Shown in pieces: positions 16,510 through 26,400 of a stretch of DNA of 44,731 nt (position 1 is its first letter; every line of letters starts with the position of its first letter). The notes beneath the pieces were generated by a model. It did not search any database. It was not told the DNA's origin and was given only the letters and a program-made list of their open reading frames with translations. The position numbers and the translations under genes are program-made. The DNA is taken from assembly GCA_028280845.1 (NCBI GenBank), contig JANQKZ010000054.1, forward strand, positions 1 through 44,731, written 5' to 3'. The stretch comes from Opitutales bacterium. GTDB taxonomy: Bacteria > Verrucomicrobiota > Verrucomicrobiia > Opitutales > JABSRG01.

Positions 16510-18468
16510 CTAATCGATCCAGAGGACGAAGCCGCCGTAAGGCTTCAGTTGCACGGGCAGGGTGGTGTTTGCATTCAAATCGATGGTTTTCGAGGCGAAG
16601 GGTTGGTTGGTATCCCCGTCGTAGAGGAGGGTGGCCTTTCGGGCGGGCTTTCCGATAAAAGCCAGGTCCAGCTCAAAGGATTTGTCCGTAGCTTCTCCAT
16701 TGATCCCGGAAATGAACCACCGCTTCCCATGGCGGCGGGCGAGCACGACATCCTTACCGGGATATCCGGCCAGATATCGGGTTTCATCCCAGATGGTGGG
16801 CGCTTGGGTGAGGAACTGTTTGTAGATTTTGGGCAGTCGTTGATAGGCTTCAACGGAATCGGCGTAGTGTTGAATTCCGGATTCGAACAGAGTGGCGAGG
16901 GCGATTTCGTGCACATCGGAGGTGAAGCGCGGGCGGTTCTGGCGTTCCGTCCAGGTCACGGGCGTGTAGTCCATGCTGCCGATTACATTGCGGGTGAAGG
17001 GAAGGATGGTGTTATGCCAGGGGGCAAACTCGGCATAGTTGGCGCCGAACGAGTAGGTCTCCGCCCCGCGGACGGCTTCGCTGGTGACGAGGTTCGGGTA
17101 GGTGCGCTCCCAGCCGCGCGGAATGGTGCAACCGTGGAAATTGACCACCAGCTGATAGGTGGCAGCGTCTTCGAGGATGCCCAGATACTGCTGGATCATG
17201 AACTGCTTGTCGGATTGGAAAAAATCGATTTTGACCCCTTTGACCCCGAGATCAGAGATCTTCTTAAACTCTGCGCGGCGGGTATCTACATCGCTCAGCC
17301 GGTTACGCGGGCCTTCAGTCACGGCGCTGTTGATGCCGCCCGAATTATACCAGAACAAGAGGTCGACTCCCTTACTCTCTGCATAGTCGACAAGCTCTTC
17401 CATGGAGGTCTCGCTGATCCGGTCCCAGTTGGCGTCGATCAGGGAATAGGGCCAGTCCATGTCCTTGGCAAAGTCGATGAAGTGCTTCAGGGCCTTCATG
17501 TTCTGGCTGCTGTCGTGATCGGACCACCAGCTCCAGGAAGATGGGCCGGGCCGAATCCAGCTCGTATCCGCGACGGCCTGGGGGGCCGCCAGGTCGAACA
17601 CCCGGTTGCTGGCGACGATTTCTCCCAGGTATTTCGAAATGACAAAAAACCGCCAGGGCAGGGACCAGGGCAGGGTGGATGAGGCCTGGTTGATGCCCAC
17701 GCCGATGCCGTCCTCCTGGTCCGGGGGAGCGATCGTGTAGACGCCCTGGTTTACCTCCGGCTGGAGGTGGGTCCCATGGTAGTTGGCATCCAGTCCTGAT
17801 TCGTGCAACAAGATCCAGGTATCCCCGATGTGGAACAGCGCGGGAAAGGCCCAGCCGACTCCCTCGTCCGGATCGACGGAGGTGCCGGCCTGAATGCCAT
17901 TCTTGAAAAAGTTCTCATAGGCAGGAGTCCAATAGGTAGAGAACTGGTAGGGCTGCAGCCACACCTTTCCCTCGGTGCCCATATTGAAGCCGGTCAACTC
18001 TTCCTCGATAGTCTGGAAAACGGGGTCGGTATCGGGAAAGACGTAGCGGAAGGCGGCGCCGGTATCATAGGCGCGGGCTTCCAGGCGTATGGGGTGGCCG
18101 TCTGTATTTTTAAATTCAAGCCAGAGTTCGTTCCAGGTTACCTGGTTGTCCCGTTGTTTGCCCGTTACCAGGGTGTAGCGATCCGAGCCGGACCGGGCGG
18201 TTTCCTCCTGCAGGCTGAGCCCGGAAGAAAAGTCGGTCAGGATTTTCGCCTCCGGGGCGTCTTTGTCCCAATCTGAGCGGATCATCCCCAGCGCTGACCA
18301 GCCCACCACCGTTTCGTCCATCAGCAAGACGCGATATTGCAGGCCCTGGGGAGCGGAGTTTTTTACCTCGAATCGAAGGTTTCCATCAGGGGAGAGAACG
18401 GACCAGGAGGAGGCCATGACGACCAAGGGGGTTAGGGTGAAGGCCAAGAGTGCGAAGAGGCGGTGCAT
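16510..18468 (-). CDS. Glycoside hydrolase family 97, retaining-type residues (alpha-galactosidase/alpha-glucosidase)
   Basis: Exported GH97 enzyme of 652 residues with a signal peptide (LFALLAFTLTPLVVMASS). It has an N-terminal beta-sandwich, a catalytic TIM barrel (about 305-560) and a C-terminal beta domain. Barrel motifs include WSWWSDHDSSQNMKALKHFI, VKIDFFQSDKQ and NFHGCTIPRGWERTYPNL. The Asp of KIDF (about residue 415) sits where retaining GH97 alpha-galactosidases carry their nucleophile; inverting SusB-type enzymes lack it. Glu residues in SEAVRGAE are candidate acid/base. A longer ORF opens at 18603, but ATG 18468 begins the signal peptide. It likely removes alpha-linked galactose or glucose from oligosaccharides in the periplasm or outside. 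Confidence 0.9.
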   Translation of the reverse strand: MHRLFALLAFTLTPLVVMASSWSVLSPDGNLRFEVKNSAPQGLQYRVLLMDETVVGWSALGMIRSDWDKDAPEAKILTDFSSGLSLQEETARSGSDRYTLVTGKQRDNQVTWNELWLEFKNTDGHPIRLEARAYDTGAAFRYVFPDTDPVFQTIEEELTGFNMGTEGKVWLQPYQFSTYWTPAYENFFKNGIQAGTSVDPDEGVGWAFPALFHIGDTWILLHESGLDANYHGTHLQPEVNQGVYTIAPPDQEDGIGVGINQASSTLPWSLPWRFFVISKYLGEIVASNRVFDLAAPQAVADTSWIRPGPSSWSWWSDHDSSQNMKALKHFIDFAKDMDWPYSLIDANWDRISETSMEELVDYAESKGVDLLFWYNSGGINSAVTEGPRNRLSDVDTRRAEFKKISDLGVKGVKIDFFQSDKQFMIQQYLGILEDAATYQLVVNFHGCTIPRGWERTYPNLVTSEAVRGAETYSFGANYAEFAPWHNTILPFTRNVIGSMDYTPVTWTERQNRPRFTSDVHEIALATLFESGIQHYADSVEAYQRLPKIYKQFLTQAPTIWDETRYLAGYPGKDVVLARRHGKRWFISGINGEATDKSFELDLAFIGKPARKATLLYDGDTNQPFASKTIDLNANTTLPVQLKPYGGFVLWID

Positions 18469-18722
18469 AAGTCGGGGGTTGGGTGTTTGTGGGCTTCGAT
18501 CCAAAGGGAATTTGGATAACGGAGCAAGGAAAGGCCTGTGGAAGTGTAGGAGTATGGGTAACAGGGCGAGAAATTCATAGTCCAACGAGGGGACGGGATG
18601 CACGGAATTGAAGCCTCAATGTTGATTGGGAGCGGGTGCGTTTAAAGGGGGGTGTTGGATAAAGGATCTCAGATTTTATTTTCGGGTCTCTCTAGACGAC
18701 CGGACGCCCCATGCTTTAAAAT

Positions 18723-21080
18723 ATGACTTACCCCTTATTCATCCCCTTCACCCCCGTGAACTGGAAATTGATTATTTTGAGTGGCTTGAGCGCGTCGCTT
18801 GGGTTCGCGGCCACGGATATCCCGGTTGGCGACTCCATGTTGACCGCCGGTCTGGCCGATTTCACGCAGTCGAGTAGTGTCTCGGCTACGGTGGAAATCG
18901 TCTCGGCGGAGACACATCCCGATTATTTCAGCGATACGGAGGATTTATCGGAGGCAGCCTTGTTGACGGTTCCGGAAGGGGCGGCGGATCCCTGGAACAC
19001 CCAATGGGGGGCGTCCCTCAGCCTGGCGGTTTCGGAAGGCGACGTGGGGTTGGTTCGGTTTTTTATTAAAGCGGTAGAGGAGGCGGATGAGACCGGCCAG
19101 GTCTATGCTTCTGCCATCATTCAAGAATCCGTCAGCCCCTGGTCGAAGAGTCTCACACAGCAGGTGACGGGCGGGGCGGCCTGGCGTGAGATCATTTTGC
19201 CATTTACTTTTGATGCGAGCTATGCAGCCGGTGGGACAACCTTTTTCATCTGGTTAGGCAGCGCTGGCGCCCAAAAGCTCCTTATCGGGGGGGTTGAAGT
19301 GATTCATTACGGGACCGCTTATACCGAAGAGGAATTACCCAAGACCGGCCTGACCTATGCAGGTCGCGAACCGGATGCCGCCTGGCGGGCGGAAGCCCTG
19401 GCACGGATTGAGCAGGTCCGGAAGGGGGACATCCAGGTGACCGTGGTCGATGCGGCAGGCGATCCGGTGGAAGGGGTATCGGTATCGGTCGACATGACCC
19501 GGCAGCAATTTAAGTGGGGGATGGCCATATCCGGCTACGAGCTGATGCATGGAGCAGAACGTGATGTATATCGGGACAATCTACTCATGCTGTTTAATAC
19601 GATCACGATCGAAAACGGCCTGAAATGGCCTCCCTTTGAAGGGAACTGGGGATCTCGCTTTGATTTTGAGACCGTCACCCTCCCCGCCTTGCAATGGCTG
19701 AAGTCCCAGGGCTTTTTCGTGCATGGGCATGTCCTGGTCTGGCCGGGCCTGAAAAACCTGCCGAACAGCGTGGAAACCGCTTGGGAGTCGAACCGCTCTG
19801 CCGTGCCTCAAATGGTGACCGATCACATCGCGGAAGTCCTGGGAGCAACGGAGGGTTTAGTTGATGAGTGGGATGTCTTGAATGAACCCTGGGATAATCA
19901 CGATATCATGGACGTGTTCGGGGATGGGCTCATGGTGGATTGGTTTAACCAGACCCGGGAGCTTTTTCCCCGGGGGGACCTGCTCATGAATGAGTATGGC
20001 ATCCTGTCGGGCGGCACTGAAGACAGCGAACATAAGCAGGATTTTGAATCGAATATCGCCTATCTCCTGGAGGGGGGAGCTCCCTTGACCATGATCGGGA
20101 TGCAGGGACACTTTGGGGATACGGTGACGGCTCCCGAAACCCTGCTCAAGATCCTCAATCGATTTGACCGTTTTGGGCTTCCGATCCGGGTTACGGAATT
20201 TGATGTGGACGCAACGGACCGGGAATTTCAGGCCGACTATTTCAGGGACTTTTTGATCACGCTCTACAGTTGGCCTTCGGTAACGGGAATTATCCAGTGG
20301 GCTTACGCGGATGCGGCGGCCTGGAAGGCCGAGGCCGCCCTGTTTGATGAAAATTGGAATCTCCGTCCCCATGGGGAGGAATATGTAAACTGGGTGCTGG
20401 GTGAATGGTGGTCTAATGAATCCGGCGTTACGGATGCAGACGGAAGGGTGACCTTACGCGGCCATAAGGGAACCTATCGATTGAGCTTGGTATCCGGGGA
20501 CGAGCAGCACTCGGTGACCGTGAATCTTGCGGGACCTTCTATCGAGGTCACCGTTCCCCTGGCCGGCGCCTCTGTCGAGGGGACTTATCTGGGAGGGGGA
20601 TGGGTGCAGTCGGATGGTCTTGGTCTGCTCAAGCAGGGGCCGGCTCCATGGATGTATTCCCCCGATATGGGATGGCTGTATGTAGCCAGCGGGGGGACAA
20701 ACGACGGGGTGTGGTTCTGGAGTGAAGCTGAGGGCTGGCGCTGGACGACCCATCGGCAGGAAGGCTGGATTTATCGTGCGGACTCGGGAGAGCTTGAGGC
20801 AAAGTCCATGGCTGCGCCTCTTGCACCGGTCCAGACCGGACCGTTTAAAGATGCGATCCATCTCTGGAGTGATTGGTATTTGAGCCCCTGGTTTGGTGCC
20901 TTCATGACCACCGAGACCGCCTGGGTTTACCATGAGCGTGTCGGATGGATCTATGTGATTCCCGATGTTTCCGAAGGGCTGTGGATCTACTCTCAGACCA
21001 AGGGGTGGATGTGGACGGCATCCTTCCACTTCAACGCGGTTTATGTGGAATCGAGTGGGCTATGGGAGCCCCTCTGGTGA
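18723..21080 (+). CDS. GH10 endo-beta-1,4-xylanase with N-terminal CBM-like and C-terminal Trp-rich repeats
   Basis: Exported multidomain enzyme of 785 residues. Signal peptide 1-29, a beta-sandwich resembling CBM4/9-type modules (about 33-200), a GH10 catalytic barrel (about 230-562), a small beta domain (about 567-612) and two Trp-rich repeats (about 629-691 and 718-785). GH10 motifs are clear: TIENGLKW, HGHVLVWPG, the acid/base Glu388 in WDVLNEPW and nucleophile Glu492 in RVTEFD. It hydrolyses xylan or related beta-1,4 backbones. The Trp-rich tail (GWIYV, GLWIYS, GWMWT patterns) has no function I know; surface attachment is a guess. The start is supported by the signal peptide; no Shine-Dalgarno is visible. 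Confidence 0.93.
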   Translation: MTYPLFIPFTPVNWKLIILSGLSASLGFAATDIPVGDSMLTAGLADFTQSSSVSATVEIVSAETHPDYFSDTEDLSEAALLTVPEGAADPWNTQWGASLSLAVSEGDVGLVRFFIKAVEEADETGQVYASAIIQESVSPWSKSLTQQVTGGAAWREIILPFTFDASYAAGGTTFFIWLGSAGAQKLLIGGVEVIHYGTAYTEEELPKTGLTYAGREPDAAWRAEALARIEQVRKGDIQVTVVDAAGDPVEGVSVSVDMTRQQFKWGMAISGYELMHGAERDVYRDNLLMLFNTITIENGLKWPPFEGNWGSRFDFETVTLPALQWLKSQGFFVHGHVLVWPGLKNLPNSVETAWESNRSAVPQMVTDHIAEVLGATEGLVDEWDVLNEPWDNHDIMDVFGDGLMVDWFNQTRELFPRGDLLMNEYGILSGGTEDSEHKQDFESNIAYLLEGGAPLTMIGMQGHFGDTVTAPETLLKILNRFDRFGLPIRVTEFDVDATDREFQADYFRDFLITLYSWPSVTGIIQWAYADAAAWKAEAALFDENWNLRPHGEEYVNWVLGEWWSNESGVTDADGRVTLRGHKGTYRLSLVSGDEQHSVTVNLAGPSIEVTVPLAGASVEGTYLGGGWVQSDGLGLLKQGPAPWMYSPDMGWLYVASGGTNDGVWFWSEAEGWRWTTHRQEGWIYRADSGELEAKSMAAPLAPVQTGPFKDAIHLWSDWYLSPWFGAFMTTETAWVYHERVGWIYVIPDVSEGLWIYSQTKGWMWTASFHFNAVYVESSGLWEPLW

Positions 21081-21091
21081 TTGGCGACCAG

Positions 21092-22015
21092 CTAGTTGCG
21101 CCCGGGGACGACCATTTGCAAGGCAAAGAGGGAGGGGCCTGAGGTCACATAAAGGGTACGTCCATCCGGTCCGCCGAAGGTACAGTTTGTCACTTTTTCT
21201 TCGAAGGGGATTGTGCCCAACAGGGTTCCCCTGGAATTGATGACATGAAGGGCCCTTCCTTGAAAGTTCGCAATATAGAGGTTCCCATTCACATCGATGG
21301 CCATGCCATCCCCACCATGCCGGGGTTCCTTCCCTTGAGTAAATTCGTAGAATGTGGTTTCCTTCCCCAACCGGCCGGGGTTCAGGATGGGATACCTTAC
21401 GATTCGAGCTTCGGCCATGGCGGCGACATAAAGTTGGGTTTCATCGCGTGAGAGGAGCACGCCGTTGGGACCTTTCAGGTTGTGGATCAATCGCGCCACC
21501 TTTCCTTCTCGAGAGACATAGTAGACCCCCGCAGTCGGTTGCGGCAGGCCTTCGCCTCCGCCCAGGATGTCGGAAAAATACACGCCACCTTCCCGGTCGA
21601 TGACGAGGTCATTGGCACGGTTGAAGGGCTTTCCCGCATAGCCCGCCGCCAGGATTTGCTTCTGCCTGGTGCTGAGGTCGAACACGACCACGGCGGCTTC
21701 ACCCCGTCTGGATTCACAGGCGAAGAGCTGTCCCCGTGCACTGGTCATAAGGCCGTTGATTCTTCGGGTAGCGCTGAGGAATTCAGTCAGATCGCCCCCC
21801 TTGGGCACATGATAGACTTTTTCGGTACGCAAATCACTGAAGAGGGGAGATCCGTCCGGCAACACCGCCGGCCCTTCGGTGAAGCCTCCGCTGGTAGCCA
21901 CTTTTTCTATACTTAACGGCCCGATACCGGGAATTTGAGGCAGCTGGGTATCCCCGGTCAGGATGGAGGGAATAAACAGGCAGAGCAGGAAGCGGAACGG
22001 GATCTTTGGTCTCAT
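21092..22015 (-). CDS. SMP-30/gluconolactonase-like beta-propeller protein, exported
   Basis: Protein of 307 residues with a signal peptide (FRFLLCLFIPSILTGDT) and a six-bladed propeller of the SMP-30/gluconolactonase/LRE family. Metal ligands are recognisable: Glu in FTEGPAV, Asn in NRANDLVID, Asn in KGPNGVLLS and Asp in GGDGMAID. The family opens sugar lactones with a divalent metal. The gene lies 18 bp after the AGE-type epimerase, in an apparent two-gene operon, and converges on the GH10 gene. A role in oxidising and hydrolysing a released sugar is inferred, but the substrate is not determined. Confidence 0.88.
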   Translation of the reverse strand: MRPKIPFRFLLCLFIPSILTGDTQLPQIPGIGPLSIEKVATSGGFTEGPAVLPDGSPLFSDLRTEKVYHVPKGGDLTEFLSATRRINGLMTSARGQLFACESRRGEAAVVVFDLSTRQKQILAAGYAGKPFNRANDLVIDREGGVYFSDILGGGEGLPQPTAGVYYVSREGKVARLIHNLKGPNGVLLSRDETQLYVAAMAEARIVRYPILNPGRLGKETTFYEFTQGKEPRHGGDGMAIDVNGNLYIANFQGRALHVINSRGTLLGTIPFEEKVTNCTFGGPDGRTLYVTSGPSLFALQMVVPGRN

Positions 22016-22033
22016 GGGTTGGGGCGTTCCGGA

Positions 22034-23323
22034 TCAGGAGGACGAATAACCGGAGGGTTGCAGCATGGTGACGCAGTTCATGAAGGCGCGGCCGTCGTGA
22101 TAGGCTGCCTTCCAGATATGGCCCTTGGGAGCGCCGGCCTTTCCTTGATCGATATCGGTCGCCCATTCGAAGAGTCCGCCATGCTCATGGTCGATGAGAT
22201 GGTCCTGAATAAACTGCCACATTTCAAGGAAGCGGTCCCCATAGTGCAGGGGGTCATCCGGGAAGCGCTTGGCCATGAGGAGGAAGGTGTTCATGGCCTC
22301 CACCTGGGTCCACCAGTTCTTGGATGGCAGGACCGTGGTGAGCGCGTCCTCCCCGGCAAAGTAATAGGCCTGGTCGGGAAAGCCCGGGCTGTCGGGATTC
22401 CATCCTTTGGTCAGGGCATGGTCGACCAGGCGCTTGGCCACGGACCAGGTCCCGGAGTCGTCCGGCATTCCCAGAGCCTCCAGGGCCTCGTGGAGGAGGA
22501 AGGCCGTCTCCACATCATGGCCCAGAGTGACATGGTCGGTATGGATGTGCGCTAAAACAAAATCCCGCCCCTTGGACCGATGGGAAATGGGAGTCCAGTC
22601 CTGCTCAAAGCACAATTGAAGCGAGCCCTCGGGATGGACGATGGTATCGCGGATCAGGGTAAGGCATTCTTCCAGGCGGGTGCGGACCAGGGGGTCGGGC
22701 CAGACCTGGTAGAGTTCGGTGAAGGCCTCGAGCGTATGGATCATGGAATTCTGGTCCTTGGGCGGGGCCCCGTTGTGGCCATCCCGAAATGGGGTCCCGT
22801 CGATATCGAGGAATTGAAAGTAGCCGCCGTGCTGCGGATCGTGGGCATGGGTTTCGAGCCAGTGGAAGCAGGCTTTTGCCGCCTGCAGGGCTTCCTCGTT
22901 GCGGGATACGCGGTAGAAGGCAGATAAGGCGTAGATGAGGAAGGCATGCCCGTAAGCGGTCTTGGTGGTAAACTCGTCTTCGACCACGACAGGCTTGCCC
23001 TCCCGGGATACCATAAACTGGTACCCTCCGTATTCCCGGTCCGGCAGGGTATCCTGCAGGAAGCGAAATCCGTGCGCGGCCCACTGGAGAAACTCGGGAC
23101 GCGATGGATCGAAGGCGTAAGCCCTGGACAAGGTCCAGAGGTGGCGCGCCTGGGAGACCACCATCTTTTCCTGGTGGGGCAGGGGGGCCCAGTCGAAGGC
23201 AAAATTGGACAGATACCCGCCATATTCCGTATCGACGCACCGGGGATACCAGACCTGAAAGATATGCCTTTCCAGGGCCTCATTTAAGGCTTGGGCAACG
23301 GGTGATTCAGGGTGGGGATTCAT
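22034..23323 (-). CDS. AGE family epimerase/isomerase, probably cellobiose/mannobiose 2-epimerase-like
   Basis: Cytoplasmic (alpha/alpha)6-barrel protein of 429 residues of the N-acylglucosamine 2-epimerase superfamily. Conserved segments include YGGYLSNFAFDW, ARHLWTLSRAY, TAYGHAFLIYALSAFY, LGHDVETAFLLHEA and KNWWTQVEAMNTF. The GHDVE and WWxQxEA patterns, with catalytic His residues, resemble cellobiose 2-epimerases more than N-acetylglucosamine 2-epimerases. Those enzymes invert C2 at the reducing end of beta-1,4 disaccharides; a monosaccharide isomerase role is also possible. A longer ORF opens at 23464, but ATG 23323 begins the conserved domain and clears the divergent GH2 gene. First gene of a pair with the SMP-30 gene. 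Confidence 0.85.
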   Translation of the reverse strand: MNPHPESPVAQALNEALERHIFQVWYPRCVDTEYGGYLSNFAFDWAPLPHQEKMVVSQARHLWTLSRAYAFDPSRPEFLQWAAHGFRFLQDTLPDREYGGYQFMVSREGKPVVVEDEFTTKTAYGHAFLIYALSAFYRVSRNEEALQAAKACFHWLETHAHDPQHGGYFQFLDIDGTPFRDGHNGAPPKDQNSMIHTLEAFTELYQVWPDPLVRTRLEECLTLIRDTIVHPEGSLQLCFEQDWTPISHRSKGRDFVLAHIHTDHVTLGHDVETAFLLHEALEALGMPDDSGTWSVAKRLVDHALTKGWNPDSPGFPDQAYYFAGEDALTTVLPSKNWWTQVEAMNTFLLMAKRFPDDPLHYGDRFLEMWQFIQDHLIDHEHGGLFEWATDIDQGKAGAPKGHIWKAAYHDGRAFMNCVTMLQPSGYSSS

Positions 23324-23490
23324 CGATATAGATCGGAGTGCGCTTGGCCGGCATATCAACATACGGTATTCTGGAATACAATGCTCTTGATGCTGAATTC
23401 CCGCTAAAGTTAGGTTCGATGCCAAGGGGTTCCGGTGGTCCGTCCCCGATCCCAGGCTGCCCAATTCTTCACCTGTTACCGAGTTTCGTC

Positions 23491-26400
23491 ATGTTCCGCA
23501 TCCCCCCACTCTTTGCCTGTGCCCTGCTTCCCTTCGTAGTGTCCGGGAAAATTCAACCCGACTGGGAAAACCCGGAAGTGTTTTCCAGAGACCAAACGGA
23601 GCCCCATGCTCCCATTACACCCTACGAGGATCTGCAACTAGCCCTGGCTGGTGATCCTGGGGCCAGCGCCCGCGTGGTGAGTCTGAATGGGGACTGGTCG
23701 TTTTATTGGGCATCGACTCCGGAAGAAGCTCCGAGGGATTTTCATGAAGCGGGTGCGGATACCTCCTCTTGGAATTCCATTCGTGTTCCCTCGAACTGGC
23801 AGATGGAGGGCTTCGGTCATGCCAAATTCCGGAACATCCCGCTCACCTTTCCCAGCGATCCCCCCTTTGTACCGGAATACTACAATCCGATCGGGCTCTA
23901 TCGGCGCACCTTCGAGGTGCCCGGGTCCTGGGCCGGTCAACCCGTGTTCCTTCGCTTTGAGGGGATCAAATCGGCCTCCACGGTTTGGATCAATGGCAGG
24001 GAGGTTGGCTATAACCAGGGAGGGATGGAACCGGCTGAGTATTCGATTTCTGAATACATAACGCCCGGGCGAAACGAAATTGCAGTGCGAGTGCGCCGGT
24101 TCTCGGACGGAACCTACCTGGAAAACCAGGATATGTGGCGGCTCTCCGGGATCTACCGCGATGTGACCCTCTACACTGTTCCGTCCGTCTATCTGAGGGA
24201 TTACTTTGTCTATACCGACTTCGATGCAGCGTATCGCGATGCCACCTTGCACCTGGAAGCAATGGTTCGGAATACATCGAAGGTGTCTCAAAACATGACG
24301 TTGCAGATTCAGCTCCTGGATGAAGCAGGTAAACCGGTCTGGGAATCCGCGTTCCGGAAGCCGCTGATTTTAGCAGCGGGGGAAGAGGGAACCCTGAATT
24401 TCGCCAAGCTGGTGGACTGCCCGCGCCAATGGTCCGCAGAGTTCCCGAACCTCTACACCCTTACGCTGGAACTCCTCGATGAAACTGGTCGGGTGGAGCA
24501 GGCCCTGGCGAAGCGGATCGGTTTCCGGGAGACGGAGGTCGGTGCGGATGGGGCCATCCTGGTCAACGGACAGGTCATCAAATTCAATGGGGTCAACAGC
24601 CATCAACATCATCCCCGGATGGGGCGACTGGTGGACGAGGCCACGACGCGAAGAGATTTCGAGTTGATGAAACAGTTCAACATTAATCTGGTGCGGACGG
24701 CGCACTACCCACCCACGGTGGAATACCTGGAGCTGGCGAATGAATATGGCCTCTATGTGGTGAACGAGACGAATGATGAGTGCCACCAGAACATTTACCT
24801 GTCCAGCGATCCGGCCTGGAGGGCTCAATTTGTGGATCGCGCGGAGAAGATGGTGATGCGGGACCGCAACCAGACCTGTATTGTGTTCTGGAGTGCGGGA
24901 AACGAAACCGGCCGGGGGCCCAATATGGGGGCAGTCATTGAGCGGGGTAAGGCTTTGGACCCTTCGCGTCCCTTCTGGATGTGTGGAGAAAACGAATACA
25001 GCCTGGTTTACGAAGATATTGCCGGGCCACGCTATTGGGATCCGATCGATCTGAAGGTGATGCTGAACCAGCCGATCAAAGCGGATGCGCGGCCAGTTTT
25101 TATGGATGAGTACCTCTCGGTCGCGGGTAATGCCCTGGGGGGGATGGATGAGAACTGGGAGTTAATCCGGCGGTATCCCCGCCATACCGGAGGAGCGATC
25201 TGGGATTGGGTCAGCCCCAGCATAGACCAAGCCTTGATCCTGGCCCGGGATGCCTCGGGGAATGGTCTGGACGGCCTGGTCCTGGGACGGGCGGAAGTCG
25301 TGAGTGGCAAATTTGGGCGAGGCCTCTCGCTGTCAGGGAATGATGAATACATTGAGTGCTACCGGTCACCCCAGCTTGACCTCACGGGTCCGCTCACTCT
25401 GGAGTATTGGGTGAGACCCGGAGCGTTCATCCACTCGGGGGATTTTCTCCTTAAGTCTCGTCACCAGTACGGGCTGATCCAGGCGGATGCGGAGACCCTC
25501 TCCTTTTTTGTCTATGATGATGAGGGAGACCAACGGGTATCTGTGGATCATCCGGTCCCGGATAACTGGGTGGGCCAGTGGCACCACCTGGCCGGGGTCT
25601 ACGATGAGACTGCCTTGAAGTTATATCTGAACGGGGAGCTTGTCGGGGAAACCCCCTTTGCGGGGCAGATCCGGAATACGCCCTTCAGCCTGGCCCTTGG
25701 CTACGACACCGAGGTGATGATGGAGGCCTACACGGGGCAGACAGCGGTTGGAGTTCTCGATAATGTACGGGTGTATGATCGGGCGGTCCCTGTATCTGCA
25801 TTGGGGAAGGCCAAGCCCTCCGCGACTCCCGTGTTGGATCTCGACTTTGAAAGGGTCGAGGACACCGGAGAGATCCTCCAATCGACAGGCGGGGGGCGGA
25901 CCTATGGGTTGGTCTGGGCGGATCGTTCGGTTCAACCCGAACTCTGGCAGGTAAAGAAATCCCCACAGCCAGTTTCCATCGAAGCGATTGATCTGGAGGC
26001 GGGCGTCTTTGAGATCACGAACCATCATCATTTTCGAAACCTGGATACCCTGGATGCGACGGCGCGTTATATGGAGGGAGGGGTCCTGCAAAAGACCATT
26101 GCCCTGTCCATGGAGGCCGCAGCTGGGGAAACCATCCGGATCCGGGTAGACCCGAACGACTTTCAACAGGTCACGGAACAGGACCGGTGGTTGGAATTTC
26201 AGTTTACTACGAGGGAAGCTACGATCTGGGCGGCTGCGGGTCATGAGGTGGCCTGGGAGCAGTTTTTAGTGGATAGGGCCCCCTCGAATCGAGAGCCGAA
26301 CCGGGAAGGCTCCCTGACTGTGGTTCAGCAGGGCGGGGAATGGATCATTTCGGGAACCGGTTTTCGTTACACCTTTGGATCGGTGCCAGGCGGCTTAGTC

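Noticed and set aside
16549..17682. 377-residue plus-strand ORF
   Set aside because: Lies antisense to GH97, which has intact catalytic motifs; the plus frame has no recognisable features.
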